Below the pieces are notes generated by a model. It did not search any database, was not told the origin of the DNA, and saw only the letters and a list, made by a program, of their open reading frames with translations. From contig NZ_WVIE01000006.1 in the NCBI RefSeq assembly GCF_010091945.1, positions 124,001 to 188,000 of the forward strand: a DNA stretch of 64,000 nt, in the 5' to 3' direction. How positions within the stretch are numbered: the stretch's first letter is position 1; every line of letters begins with the position of its first letter. The translations under genes and the position numbers were made by a program. Shown one piece after another: positions 17,706-25,523 of the stretch. Origin of the DNA: Myxacorys almedinensis A (GTDB lineage: Bacteria > Cyanobacteriota > Cyanobacteriia > Leptolyngbyales > Leptolyngbyaceae).

Positions 17706-19598
17706 ATGGTGCAACCTAGCGAGATCAACGTTTCCTCAGTCCCCGCTTCTGAATCGCCTCAGAATGACCGACACACTGGACTTATCTCCTCACCTAAAAG
17801 AATGCAAGTGACCGACGATTTAACGAAATTATTGGATATTTTGCCCACCGCCCTGCGCGATCGCTTGAATCAGCACCCGCAACGAGATACGTTAGTCGAA
17901 GTGGTGATGGATTTGGGGCGGCGCCCGGAAGCCCGGTTTCCAGGTAAGGCAGAATATTTATCTGAGGCGGTCATTACTCAAGCAGAACTCAACGAGACCA
18001 TTACCAAAGTCGGGGATTTTGGCGGAGACAACCGGGCAGGCATCGAACGCACCTTGCACCGCATCAGCGCCCTGCGAAACCGACGGGGAGAGGTGATTGG
18101 GTTAACATGTCGCGTCGGTCGGGCAATTTTTGGCACGATCGGCATGATTCGCGATTTGGTGGAAAGTGGTCGCTCAATTCTAATGCTGGGTCGCCCTGGG
18201 GTTGGCAAGACCACGGCTCTGAGAGAAATTGCGCGTGTATTGGCAGATGAGTTAGAAAAGCGGGTTGTAATTATTGATACGTCTAACGAAATTGCTGGGG
18301 ATGGAGATGTCCCCCATCCGGCGATCGGGCGTGCCCGACGCATGCAGGTTGCCCGCCCTGAATTGCAGCACCAAGTCATGATCGAAGCGGTGGAAAACCA
18401 CATGCCCGAAGTGATTGTGATCGATGAAATTGGCACAGAGCTAGAAGCCCTAGCCGCTCGAACGATCGCAGAGCGCGGCGTGCAACTGGTGGGAACTGCC
18501 CACGGCAATCAGTTGGCTAATTTGATCAAAAATCCCACTTTGTCGGATTTGATTGGCGGAATTCAATCCGTCACCTTGGGGGATGACGAAGCGAGACGCC
18601 GGGGAACCCAAAAGAGCGTTCTAGAGCGTAAAGCCCCTCCCACCTTTGATATTGCGGTAGAAATGCTAGAGCGCGAAAAGTGGGTGATCCATGAGCAGGT
18701 CGCTGAAACGGTGGATAGCGTGCTCCGCGGACGGGTGCCCAATCCTCAGGTGAGGACTGTCGATGCAACGGGCAATGTGGTCGTGAGCCACGAACCGTCT
18801 GAGCAGGCAACGGGGTCGCGGTTAGGCGCTGCTCGCAACGAGTTGCGTTCTAATGTCGTCCACGGTGGATTTCCGTCTCAAGAATCGAGTCAATTTGCCG
18901 CCCCTCAGAGCCGGGGTTGGCGATCGTCTGGTCGGATGAAAGCGGTGCAAAACAGAGCGCCGCTATCTCCCGAACAGCAAGCCTTTGAGCAACTGCTTGA
19001 TGAATCGCTCGGCAAAAATTCTGATGCCGTTGCAGATTTTCAGTATCAGAGGGTGGGCGAGCAGGGCTACTTTCCCGGACCAAACGGGGAAGAGTTGCCG
19101 TTGCACATTTATCCCTATGGCGTCAGTCGGCAAAACCTCGATCAGGTGATCCGCACGCTAAATCTACCGATCGTGCTGACCAAGAATATTGAGGATGCGG
19201 ATACCGTATTGGCGCTGCGATCGCATGTTAAAAATCACTCAAAGCTGCGGCATCTTGCCCAAACTCGGCAGATTCCGATTCACACGGTCAAATCAAACAG
19301 TGTGCCCCAAATCGCGCTGTCGCTCCGTCATGCGTTAAATATGGACGACCCCGGTGTACCGAGTGATGCAGAACTTGATTTAATCGTACGCGGTGACAAT
19401 GAAGATGAGATGGAAGCTTTGGAAGAGGCAAGATTGGCGGTCGAACAAATTGTGATTCCGAAAGGGCAACCGGTTGAACTGCTGCCGCGTTCTGCCATGG
19501 TTCGCAAGATGCAGCATGAGCTAGTCGAACATTATCGCCTGAAATCTAACAGTTTTGGTGAAGAGCCGAATCGCCGCTTACGTATCTATCCGGCTTAG
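17706..19598 (+). CDS. R3H-domain AAA ATPase (Ycf45-like single-stranded nucleic acid binding)
   Basis: From ATG 17706 the product is 630 residues. A TTG at 17685 and an ATG at 17802 (MQVTDDL, the usual beginning of homologues) are alternatives. The N-terminal half is a SpoIIIAA/Ycf45-type ATPase with Walker A 'GRPGVGKTT', 'VIIDTSNEIAGDGDVPHPAIGRARRMQV', and Walker B 'EVIVIDEIGTE' followed by 'VQLVGTAHG'. A disordered Gln/Ser/Arg-rich linker (about 365-430) leads to a C-terminal region ending in an R3H nucleic-acid-binding domain ('VVERHRLKSNSFG'-like 'LVEHYRLKSNSFGEEPNRRLRIYP'). Its role in cyanobacteria is not established. It sits directly behind ldpA, with about 99 bp between the chosen coding regions. 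Confidence 0.88.
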   Translation: MVQPSEINVSSVPASESPQNDRHTGLISSPKRMQVTDDLTKLLDILPTALRDRLNQHPQRDTLVEVVMDLGRRPEARFPGKAEYLSEAVITQAELNETITKVGDFGGDNRAGIERTLHRISALRNRRGEVIGLTCRVGRAIFGTIGMIRDLVESGRSILMLGRPGVGKTTALREIARVLADELEKRVVIIDTSNEIAGDGDVPHPAIGRARRMQVARPELQHQVMIEAVENHMPEVIVIDEIGTELEALAARTIAERGVQLVGTAHGNQLANLIKNPTLSDLIGGIQSVTLGDDEARRRGTQKSVLERKAPPTFDIAVEMLEREKWVIHEQVAETVDSVLRGRVPNPQVRTVDATGNVVVSHEPSEQATGSRLGAARNELRSNVVHGGFPSQESSQFAAPQSRGWRSSGRMKAVQNRAPLSPEQQAFEQLLDESLGKNSDAVADFQYQRVGEQGYFPGPNGEELPLHIYPYGVSRQNLDQVIRTLNLPIVLTKNIEDADTVLALRSHVKNHSKLRHLAQTRQIPIHTVKSNSVPQIALSLRHALNMDDPGVPSDAELDLIVRGDNEDEMEALEEARLAVEQIVIPKGQPVELLPRSAMVRKMQHELVEHYRLKSNSFGEEPNRRLRIYPA

Positions 19599-19749
19599 AT
19601 CCCCAGCTTAGATCCATGGCGATTTCTTCTGGTATCTGGTGAACTGACAAGCCCTGTGAAAAATCAATTTGGTATGAACCTCTTTCCGCCCATAGAATCC
19701 ATGGGAAAATTGGCGTTACTTTTCCAGGCAACCCCTATTTTTTCCCACT

Positions 19750-20904
19750 ATGCTTGAGTTCATTCGGTCAGATTTGGCGCAGGTTACATCCTACAGCGTT
19801 CATCCTGCGGACAGTTCAACAGACAGTTCAACAGACAGTTCAACGGATGGGCTGATCGCGCCGATCGATCGCCTAGATGCGAACGAGAATCCTTACGACC
19901 TGCCCAAAGAACTCAAGGAAAAGTTGGCGTGGATGTGGCAACAGACGATCGCATCGAATCGCTACCCTGATGCGGGTTATCTTGACCTCAAACGCGCGAT
20001 CGCAGCCTACGTCACTGACACTTCTAAGACCTGTTTTAGCACCGCAAATATCTCCGTCGGCAACGGATCAGATGAGTTAATTCGCTCTCTACTCATCGCA
20101 ACTTGCTTAAATGGGGAAGGCTCGATTTTGGTTGCAACCCCAACGTTTTCAATGTACGGGATTCTGGCGCAAACGCTGGGCATTCCGGTTGTTACGGTGA
20201 CGCGATCGCTCGATACCTATGAGATGGATCTTCCCGCCACCCAAACTGCCCTAACCCAAACCCAACATCCTCCGATCCGAGTGATTTTTGTGGTGCATCC
20301 CAACTCTCCTACCGGAAACGCCCTAACTGAGGCTGAAATTAGCTGGCTGAAAACTGTTCCTCAACACGTTTTGGTCGTTATTGATGAAGCCTATTTTGAA
20401 TTTAGCCGCACCACATTAGCCCATCAGTTACCGCAATATTCAAACTGGGTGGTGCTACGGACGTTCTCAAAGGCATTTCGTTTAGCTGCCCATCGGGTAG
20501 GATATGCGATCGCTAATCCTGAATTGATCACAACCCTCGAAAAAGTTCGATTGCCCTACAACCTGCCCAGCTTTACGATCGCGGCAGCCCAAGTCGCCTT
20601 AGCAAATCGCCCTGCCCTTCTGACCATCGTAGATAGGCTCCTCAAAGAACGTCACCACCTGATCGAAGAACTCTCAAAGCATCAAGACCTTCACTTGTTT
20701 AAGAGCGACGCCAACTTTATTCACCTTCGCTTGCAAAATAGCAGTAACGCTGAATTAAAGTATGAAACAATTTACCGATCGCTGAAACAGCAAGGCACAC
20801 TCATTCGGTATACAGGCGGCGGCTTGCGGGTTACCGTAGGCACACCAGAAGAAAACCAACGCACCATTCATCACCTGAAACACGCGCTAGCCAAAGTGGT
20901 CTAG
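19750..20904 (+). CDS. hisC: histidinol-phosphate aminotransferase
   Basis: HisC is a PLP enzyme converting imidazole acetol phosphate and glutamate to histidinol phosphate. The 384-residue fold-type I aminotransferase shows '[11 protein letters not shown]' at the substrate-binding N-terminus and 'VGNGSDELI' for the phosphate site. 'HPNSPTGN' and '[10 protein letters not shown]' come next, then the Schiff-base lysine in '[17 protein letters not shown]' and the C-terminal Arg segment '[14 protein letters not shown]'. The N-terminus carries an in-frame triple repeat encoding STDS units. Close relatives such as CobD-like aminotransferases are conceivable, but the motifs favour HisC. It is transcribed alone. 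Confidence 0.92.
   Translation: MLEFIRSDLAQVTSYSVHPADSSTDSSTDSSTDGLIAPIDRLDANENPYDLPKELKEKLAWMWQQTIASNRYPDAGYLDLKRAIAAYVTDTSKTCFSTANISVGNGSDELIRSLLIATCLNGEGSILVATPTFSMYGILAQTLGIPVVTVTRSLDTYEMDLPATQTALTQTQHPPIRVIFVVHPNSPTGNALTEAEISWLKTVPQHVLVVIDEAYFEFSRTTLAHQLPQYSNWVVLRTFSKAFRLAAHRVGYAIANPELITTLEKVRLPYNLPSFTIAAAQVALANRPALLTIVDRLLKERHHLIEELSKHQDLHLFKSDANFIHLRLQNSSNAELKYETIYRSLKQQGTLIRYTGGGLRVTVGTPEENQRTIHHLKHALAKVV
19810..19845. repeat. 12-bp in-frame tandem repeat inside hisC
   Basis: GACAGTTCAACA occurs at 19810-19821 and 19822-19833, and with one change at 19834-19845. It encodes a repeated four-residue D-S-S-T unit in the variable N-terminus of HisC, so gain or loss of a unit keeps the frame. 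Confidence 0.95.
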
Positions 20905-20941
20905 TGGTCTGTTAACGTAAAGTCTCCAACGGAGGCGCACG

Positions 20942-21394
20942 TCAACTGATATCACCTACATAAGGCGTTTCAGAAGTTTGACGGATTTTTGCGATCGTTT
21001 GTGGCAATACGCCAACGAGCAGGGCAAACGCATCATCCGGCACCTGAGCTACAATCTCGTTCCCAAAATAGTTATCAAATTGATTCAAAATCATTTGCGC
21101 CCGCTGAGTTGGTAACGGATTGTCCGTCAGTTGCTGAGTCAGCCTGATCCACTGGCGACGAATCAAATAAGCCTTTTGGCGCTCTTCTGGAGACTTTGGG
21201 CAAACCAGCGATAAATTACCAACGGGCAAAACCCGCTCACAATCCAAGTCAAAAAAGCTGCCGACAGCGGCTCCAGGTCCTGCAAACTCAGCATGAAAAC
21301 GCTTGTATAGAATTAAGCCGTTTCGCTTACGACTATTGACCATTAGCAACTGACCATTGCTAAGCTGAGTCAAAATATCAGCCACGTTGCTCAA
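20942..21394 (-). CDS. hypothetical protein, cyanobacterial type
   Basis: This 150-residue soluble protein has an N-terminal 'DILTQLSNGQLLMVNSRKRNGLILYKRF' and a central 'VGSFFDLDCERVLPVGNLSLVCPKSPEERQKAYLIRRQWIRLTQ'. A mainly helical C-terminus follows. I do not recognise a family. The start is ambiguous: TTG 21394, or GTG 21385 three codons in, neither with a clear ribosome-binding site. It is convergent with hisC (37-bp gap). The 390-bp region in front of it contains two copies of a palindrome that could regulate it. Confidence 0.6.
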   Translation of the reverse strand: MSNVADILTQLSNGQLLMVNSRKRNGLILYKRFHAEFAGPGAAVGSFFDLDCERVLPVGNLSLVCPKSPEERQKAYLIRRQWIRLTQQLTDNPLPTQRAQMILNQFDNYFGNEIVAQVPDDAFALLVGVLPQTIAKIRQTSETPYVGDIS

Positions 21395-21425
21395 AAAATT
21401 ACGACTTGTAAAAATTGCCTCCCCA

Positions 21426-21440
21426 TTCTATGGCATAGAA
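21426..21440. promoter_or_regulatory. palindrome copy 1, possible operator
   Basis: TTCTATGGCATAGAA is a perfect 7-1-7 palindrome located 32 bp upstream of the minus-strand gene starting at 21394. A second near-identical copy lies exactly 150 bp away. Its position in front of a gene and its dyad symmetry fit a dimeric repressor site. The binding protein is unknown. Confidence 0.4.
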
Positions 21441-21575
21441 CAGGATGGTTTCGTACACCAAAAGGAAAAATTAGAAGCCTGGTTTCCTGGTTGCTCGATC
21501 GCGAAATCGAGAAAGCGTTATCGCCAGAATCAGTAAGCTCAAACTATTCTTTTTTTGTATGAAACCGCCCTGCCA

Positions 21576-21590
21576 TTCTATGCCATAGAC
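21576..21590. promoter_or_regulatory. palindrome copy 2, possible operator
   Basis: TTCTATGCCATAGAC matches the first copy at 13 of 15 positions (one difference at the centre, one at the end). The flanking 'CCATTCTATG' is also shared. The spacer holding both (21395-21784) shows no open frame. Confidence 0.4.
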
Positions 21591-21741
21591 TTAGGCAGCA
21601 AGAAAGCGTACGTGATGGAAATTGAGGCGTCCCCCAATCCGAACGCAAAATTGAGACTGCTAAACTCTGCTTAGTTCTCAACCCATGAGTAAGGGGTAGG
21701 CTATGCCCTGTCATCCCCATTTCTGCTTAGCCAATCAATTT

Positions 21742-21781
21742 TAGATCAGGTGCAAAAGCACTAGATCAGGTGCAAAAGCGC
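21742..21781. repeat. 20-bp direct repeat, two tandem copies
   Basis: TAGATCAGGTGCAAAAGC followed by A/G and C occurs at 21742-21761 and 21762-21781, with one mismatch. It lies immediately downstream of the universal stress protein gene, which ends at 21785 on the minus strand. Confidence 0.9.
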
Positions 21782-21784
21782 TCC

Positions 21785-22426
21785 TTAGTTGTCTTCGATA
21801 ATCGACGGAATCCCCAACACCGAGCAGGGAAACCCTCTACCCAACTGCTTAACCAAGGGGTGATTCTTCGACTCGCACCCCAAAATCATGAGCGAGGCTG
21901 ACTCTGCCTCAACTACCGTTCTCAATTCTTCAGCTAGAGAGCCAAACCGCAAATGAGTTTTGAGTGAACCGCGCCACTCCTCCGCCAGACACCGCGCCTG
22001 CCAAAGAATCCGATCGGCTTGCTCAAACACGCTTGCCATGCTCGATGGAACAGTCTGCACCTCGGTGTCGGGCAGTTGCGCGATCGCAGTTCCCCCCTGG
22101 GTGCTACGCCCTTCTACAGAGCGGCTCAAATCGCAATAGGGGCGCATATCCGCCATTCTTTGCACCCATTCATCAATCACGTAAACCACTTGAACGGTCA
22201 CTTGTTTCCCCGTTGCCAAGCGAGTTTGGTGGGCAATCCACAGCGTTAGATCGAGCGCTGTCTGACTCCGAGGCGAATGAGAATAACCCACCACCAAATT
22301 GATTTCTGAAGATGACGCGGTGGAATGCACGGGCAGCTTCGCTTGGGGCAAAAGCAGCATCTGATTGACTAAATCAGTGCAGCCCAGCGTATCCTGAAGT
22401 CGTACCAGCATTGACAAAATATTCAC
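21785..22426 (-). CDS. universal stress protein (UspA) domain protein
   Basis: This 213-residue single-domain USP begins at GTG 22426, with AGGAGAGG about 9 nt upstream on the minus strand. After about 40 variable residues the USP fold starts: 'INLVVGYSHSPRSQTALDLTLWIAHQ' is the nucleotide-binding first strand and helix. It continues through 'VTVQVVYVIDEW' and 'LKTHLRFGSLAEELRTVVEAESASLMILGCESKNH', whose 'ILGCxS' replaces the usual ATP-binding GxxGxG. It may therefore be a non-ATP-binding member. Its 158-nt leader is preceded by a c-di-AMP-type riboswitch, so expression is probably tied to osmotic or second-messenger state. Confidence 0.82.
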   Translation of the reverse strand: MNILSMLVRLQDTLGCTDLVNQMLLLPQAKLPVHSTASSSEINLVVGYSHSPRSQTALDLTLWIAHQTRLATGKQVTVQVVYVIDEWVQRMADMRPYCDLSRSVEGRSTQGGTAIAQLPDTEVQTVPSSMASVFEQADRILWQARCLAEEWRGSLKTHLRFGSLAEELRTVVEAESASLMILGCESKNHPLVKQLGRGFPCSVLGIPSIIEDN

Positions 22427-22583
22427 GATGACTAACCTCTCCTAGCGATGGTGTGCGAGAGGTGGGTCGGGCAAAGCTATCTCAACAAATCTTTACAAGT
22501 CGTAAGAGTTGAGAAAATAGCTCCCAGGAGACCACAACGACTACTGCAATCTTGCAGTCAGAGTCTTGGGCACTCCTCCCATT

Positions 22584-22742
22584 GCCGACGGAGTTAGCTG
22601 ACGGGCTAAGACTGGAAGGTGTCTCTCTCAGGCGTGTTCAAGTCTAACTCGACCCAAGCGCCTAAAATTCGCCCCAGAAAAATTGGTTCCTCCGCTTGAA
22701 CGAGAATCCGGACTATTCTCCGTTTCTCAACTCAGATTAGGC
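22584..22742 (-). ncRNA. c-di-AMP (ydaO/yuaA) riboswitch
   Basis: Read on the minus strand, the 5' part contains GCCTAATCTGAG and later CGGAGGAACCAA, a T-rich loop, and GGGGCGAATT. The 3' part contains CCCGTCAGCTAACTCCGTC followed by GGC. These are the conserved blocks of the ydaO/yuaA aptamer: the GGGGGAACCAA...GGGGYGAAT module and the CCGNCAGCTAACYYCGT module. The 5' GCC and 3' GGC can close P1. It sits 158 nt upstream of the USP start codon on the same strand, with an ACTGCAA/TTGCAGT hairpin (22543-22558) in between that could belong to the switch. The rest of the spacer (22743-23083) shows only a CACCTTG/CAAGGTG inverted repeat. Confidence 0.82.
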
Positions 22743-23083
22743 TACCCACATAAAGATTGACACTAAAAACACCTTGTACTCCATATGCCAGATCAAGGTG
22801 CTGAGTTAGATGACCTAAACCTGTTGATGATTAATTTATTACAGGTTGAAGCATCAGAACTGCTATCTGCAAAACAAAACCGCTCAACGCATGAGACGAG
22901 TAGATTGAAGATCCCCTAACTAGTATATCAGCGCCGTTCAAACCTGCAATCCTTTGTAGCAAGAATGCTCACCGCTGCAAATTCTTGCCCCATAAAAGCG
23001 AACTTTATATTAGGGTCTTAACGTTTTTCAAGTCTCGAAACAAGTATTGAACCAATGAGAATCATCCTATGAAACCCTACTCA

Positions 23084-23356
23084 TTATGCGGTTTGTTGAG
23101 ACTTGTTTGTTTCGAGCATACGTTGATGAAGGCGAGCCGCTTTGGTGGAGTGCTTGAGCTTACCCATGAGTTCTAAATAAGCGAAGGGAAGCACCACGGG
23201 CCAAAGCATGGTTGCGATCGCAATTACCAGCCAAGACAGTTTTTTCTCTTCACAAGATAGTTCTTCATCCCGGCGGAAGAAGGTGAGCCAACTGGAAAAT
23301 AGAATTGGCATTACCAAAACGTAAAAACCAGCCGGGAGTAAGAGCAAAGTCTGCAT
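23084..23356 (-). CDS. small two-helix membrane protein of unknown function
   Basis: From ATG 23356 the product is 90 residues; a TTG at 23374 would add six. Two hydrophobic helices, 'TLLLLPAGFYVLVMPILFSSWLTFF' and 'LSWLVIAIATMLWPVVLPFAYLELM', flank a charged loop 'RRDEELSCEEKK'. A basic tail 'KLKHSTKAARLHQRML' follows. This layout suggests a membrane hairpin with both ends cytoplasmic. I do not recognise a named family. It is a single gene. Confidence 0.65.
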   Translation of the reverse strand: MQTLLLLPAGFYVLVMPILFSSWLTFFRRDEELSCEEKKLSWLVIAIATMLWPVVLPFAYLELMGKLKHSTKAARLHQRMLETNKSQQTA

Positions 23357-23581
23357 AACTGAATATCTCAACACTTTCTAAAGTTCGATGCGAAGCTTCA
23401 CCCTAATGGCACGAGATGCAGCTAGATCGCCTTACTATACAAATACTAGTTATTTGGCAAAAACCCATGGGCAAGAATACGGAGGCATTAGGCAAAACGT
23501 TGTAAAAACACGCAGACATCCTAACTTATTTCGAGTCATTTTTGTTACTCTCTGTAAAGAATGTAATAGTGGCAATTTTGG

Positions 23582-24487
23582 TCATGCCCTGCTAAACAAT
23601 AAACTCACCCCCACTAGAGCAATCAGGACACCCACAACAGCCCGCATACTGACGCGATCGCCCATCAACCGAACCAGCGGAATCACAAATAATGGGCTTG
23701 TGCTGGTCAAGGCTTGTGCAACCCCCGTAGGCGCATATTTAAGCGAGGTTTGCTGAAGCCAAATTCCCAGATAGGTGCTGATAAATGCAGTTCCAGCGAT
23801 GATCAGAAAGAGGCGCTGAGACTGCAACGGTTTAACGATTTCGCGAGTTTGCTGTTGCAGCGTACCCCAAATTAACAGCACAAGAGTTGCGCCAATTAGC
23901 CGAATCAAGGTACTCGAAAGGGTATCGACATCCGAACCGATGAAAGCAGAGCGGGAAAGGACAGCCCCGATCGCTTGTGCCAAGGCAGCGAGCAACCCAA
24001 ACAAAATGCCCCGCAAGGTTTGGTGAGGCGCTTCTGACAATTCGGGAAGCCGTTCTAGCACAACCCAAACAACTCCGGCTAAAACCAGAAAAATTCCAAA
24101 CCAGGCCTGGAGCGACAATTGTTCTTGAAGAAAAAACAGCGCCAACAGTGCTGCCAGGGCAGGTGCGAGCGTTTCAAATAAGAGAGTGCGTCTTGCGCCG
24201 ATCAAGTTGAGCGCATTAAAGTACGCCGTGTCTCCTACTCCGACCCCGATCGCACCACTGAGCAGTAACACAATTAGGCTGGCAGAATCAAGGGTTGGTA
24301 GGGTTTGTCCTGTTGCTAGCCCTGTTAACGCGATCAATGCGATCGCCATCCATCCTTTGGTTAAATTGAGCGCTAGAGGCGCGATTTGGCGTCCGACCCC
24401 GATATAGACCAGGGAGGCACACGCCCAGATCAAAGCCGCACTCAGACCTGCAATTTCACCTCGATAAGAAATAAAAACCTGGAACAT
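23582..24487 (-). CDS. EamA/DMT-superfamily transporter
   Basis: This 301-residue integral membrane protein has about ten hydrophobic segments arranged as two EamA repeats. The first ends around 'FLQEQLSLQAWFGIFLVLAGVVWVVLERL' and the second ends in 'RLMGDRVSMRAVVGVLIALVGVSLLFSR'. The pattern of a short acidic/Gly turn before the last helix of each half is typical of drug/metabolite exporters. The substrate cannot be read from sequence; amino acids or their derivatives are usual for the family. It starts at ATG 24487. Confidence 0.9.
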   Translation of the reverse strand: MFQVFISYRGEIAGLSAALIWACASLVYIGVGRQIAPLALNLTKGWMAIALIALTGLATGQTLPTLDSASLIVLLLSGAIGVGVGDTAYFNALNLIGARRTLLFETLAPALAALLALFFLQEQLSLQAWFGIFLVLAGVVWVVLERLPELSEAPHQTLRGILFGLLAALAQAIGAVLSRSAFIGSDVDTLSSTLIRLIGATLVLLIWGTLQQQTREIVKPLQSQRLFLIIAGTAFISTYLGIWLQQTSLKYAPTGVAQALTSTSPLFVIPLVRLMGDRVSMRAVVGVLIALVGVSLLFSRA

Positions 24488-24714
24488 GAATTTAAAGTTG
24501 AGCAGTTCTACGGTCTGTTTAGGCTAGACCAGCGCTCAGAATTGCACCTGCCACCAAGCCCCCAATGCCGCTCTCAATCACCCTTACATCTGCTATATCT
24601 GCCTGCTGCATGAGACAGGTTTTAGAAGCTTACGTGAATATTTAGAAGTCAACCGTTTCTGATCATTCCCGCTAGAGTGAAAAGATGAAGTCAACCCCAA
24701 GGAGAACTCCGCTT

Positions 24715-25143
24715 ATGGCTCAGGCAAAACTTGGAGATATGGTCAAAGTCCACTATACGGGCAAGCTAGACGACGGAACCGTTTTCGATTCTTCCTCTGA
24801 CGGTTCCCCTTTAGAGTTTACGATCGGCGCTGGACAAATCATTCCTGGCTTTGAGCAGGCTGTAGTAGGAATGAGTCCGGGCGATATGAAAACCGAGCTT
24901 ATTCCTGTTGATCAAGCTTACGGGCCGCACCGAGAAGATATGGTTGTTGTGGTCGATCGCGCTCAGATGCCCGAAGAGGTGCAGCCAGAAATCGGTCAGC
25001 AACTCCAGATTCAGCAACCTACCGGGCAGCCGATTCCGGTGGTTGTAACAGAAGTTTCAGAGGCAGACATCACCCTTGATGCAAATCATCCTTTGGCTGG
25101 AGAAGACCTAACCTTCGATATTCAATTAGTGGATATTGAATAA
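24715..25143 (+). CDS. FKBP-type peptidyl-prolyl isomerase, SlyD-like
   Basis: From ATG 24715, preceded by AAGGAGAA, the product is 142 residues. An upstream frame to 24685 lacks a ribosome-binding site. The FKBP part opens 'AKLGDMVKVHYTGKLDDGTVFDSS' and 'LEFTIGAGQIIPGFEQAVVGMSPGDMKTE'. An IF (insert-in-flap) chaperone domain follows ('VVVVDRAQMPEE...PIPVVVTEVSEADITLDANHPLAGEDLTFDIQLVDI'), the SlyD architecture. It lacks the long His-rich metal-binding tail of enterobacterial SlyD, so it is probably a plain cytosolic folding helper. Confidence 0.95.
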   Translation: MAQAKLGDMVKVHYTGKLDDGTVFDSSSDGSPLEFTIGAGQIIPGFEQAVVGMSPGDMKTELIPVDQAYGPHREDMVVVVDRAQMPEEVQPEIGQQLQIQQPTGQPIPVVVTEVSEADITLDANHPLAGEDLTFDIQLVDIE

Positions 25144-25523
25144 GCTGCCTTCCCATTGTATGGAGGGGGCACACATATCAGAATTGTTGAAAACCTGTGA
25201 CCTGTCAAATGGCTTCGTGGTGGATCTCGTTCACTGCGAAGCCAAAATTTTGGCTTGTATTTCCGTAATGAAGTTGAACTTAGATGAAGCCTTGCTGTAG
25301 TGACAAAACCTCTGGATTAATTTGCCAAAAGAGAAATCTTAACAAGTTTTGTTATAGTTGTTGAGTAATCTTACTTACAGCGTCAAAGTCAAACCAGATA
25401 TTAACTTTCAGTTCTTCTGACTTGGTTCTCCAGTCGTTCTACTGTCCATAAAGATTTGACAAGACTTGTTACCCATGGTTTTTATCTATTAAGTGATCCT
25501 CTTAAATTTCTTAATCAGTAGCT
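25144..25523. other. 380-bp spacer with a possible FKBP terminator
   Basis: GGCTTCG (25211-25217) can pair with CGAAGCC (25237-25243), followed by AAAATTTT. The 14-bp palindrome GCCAAAATTTTGGC covers 25241-25254. Either could end the FKBP transcript, but neither has a clean T run. TTGACA at 25456-25461 is a candidate -35 for the downstream glycosyltransferase gene. No open frame is credible. Confidence 0.35.

Noticed and set aside
22543..22558. ACTGCAA/TTGCAGT hairpin as a stand-alone terminator
   Set aside because: It has no T tract on either strand and lies in the riboswitch leader. It was therefore kept as part of the expression platform, not as a terminator.
23388..23756. 122-codon plus-strand frame before the EamA gene
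   Set aside because: Half of it overlaps the EamA gene antisense. The remainder shows no family, ribosome-binding site or hydrophobic pattern.
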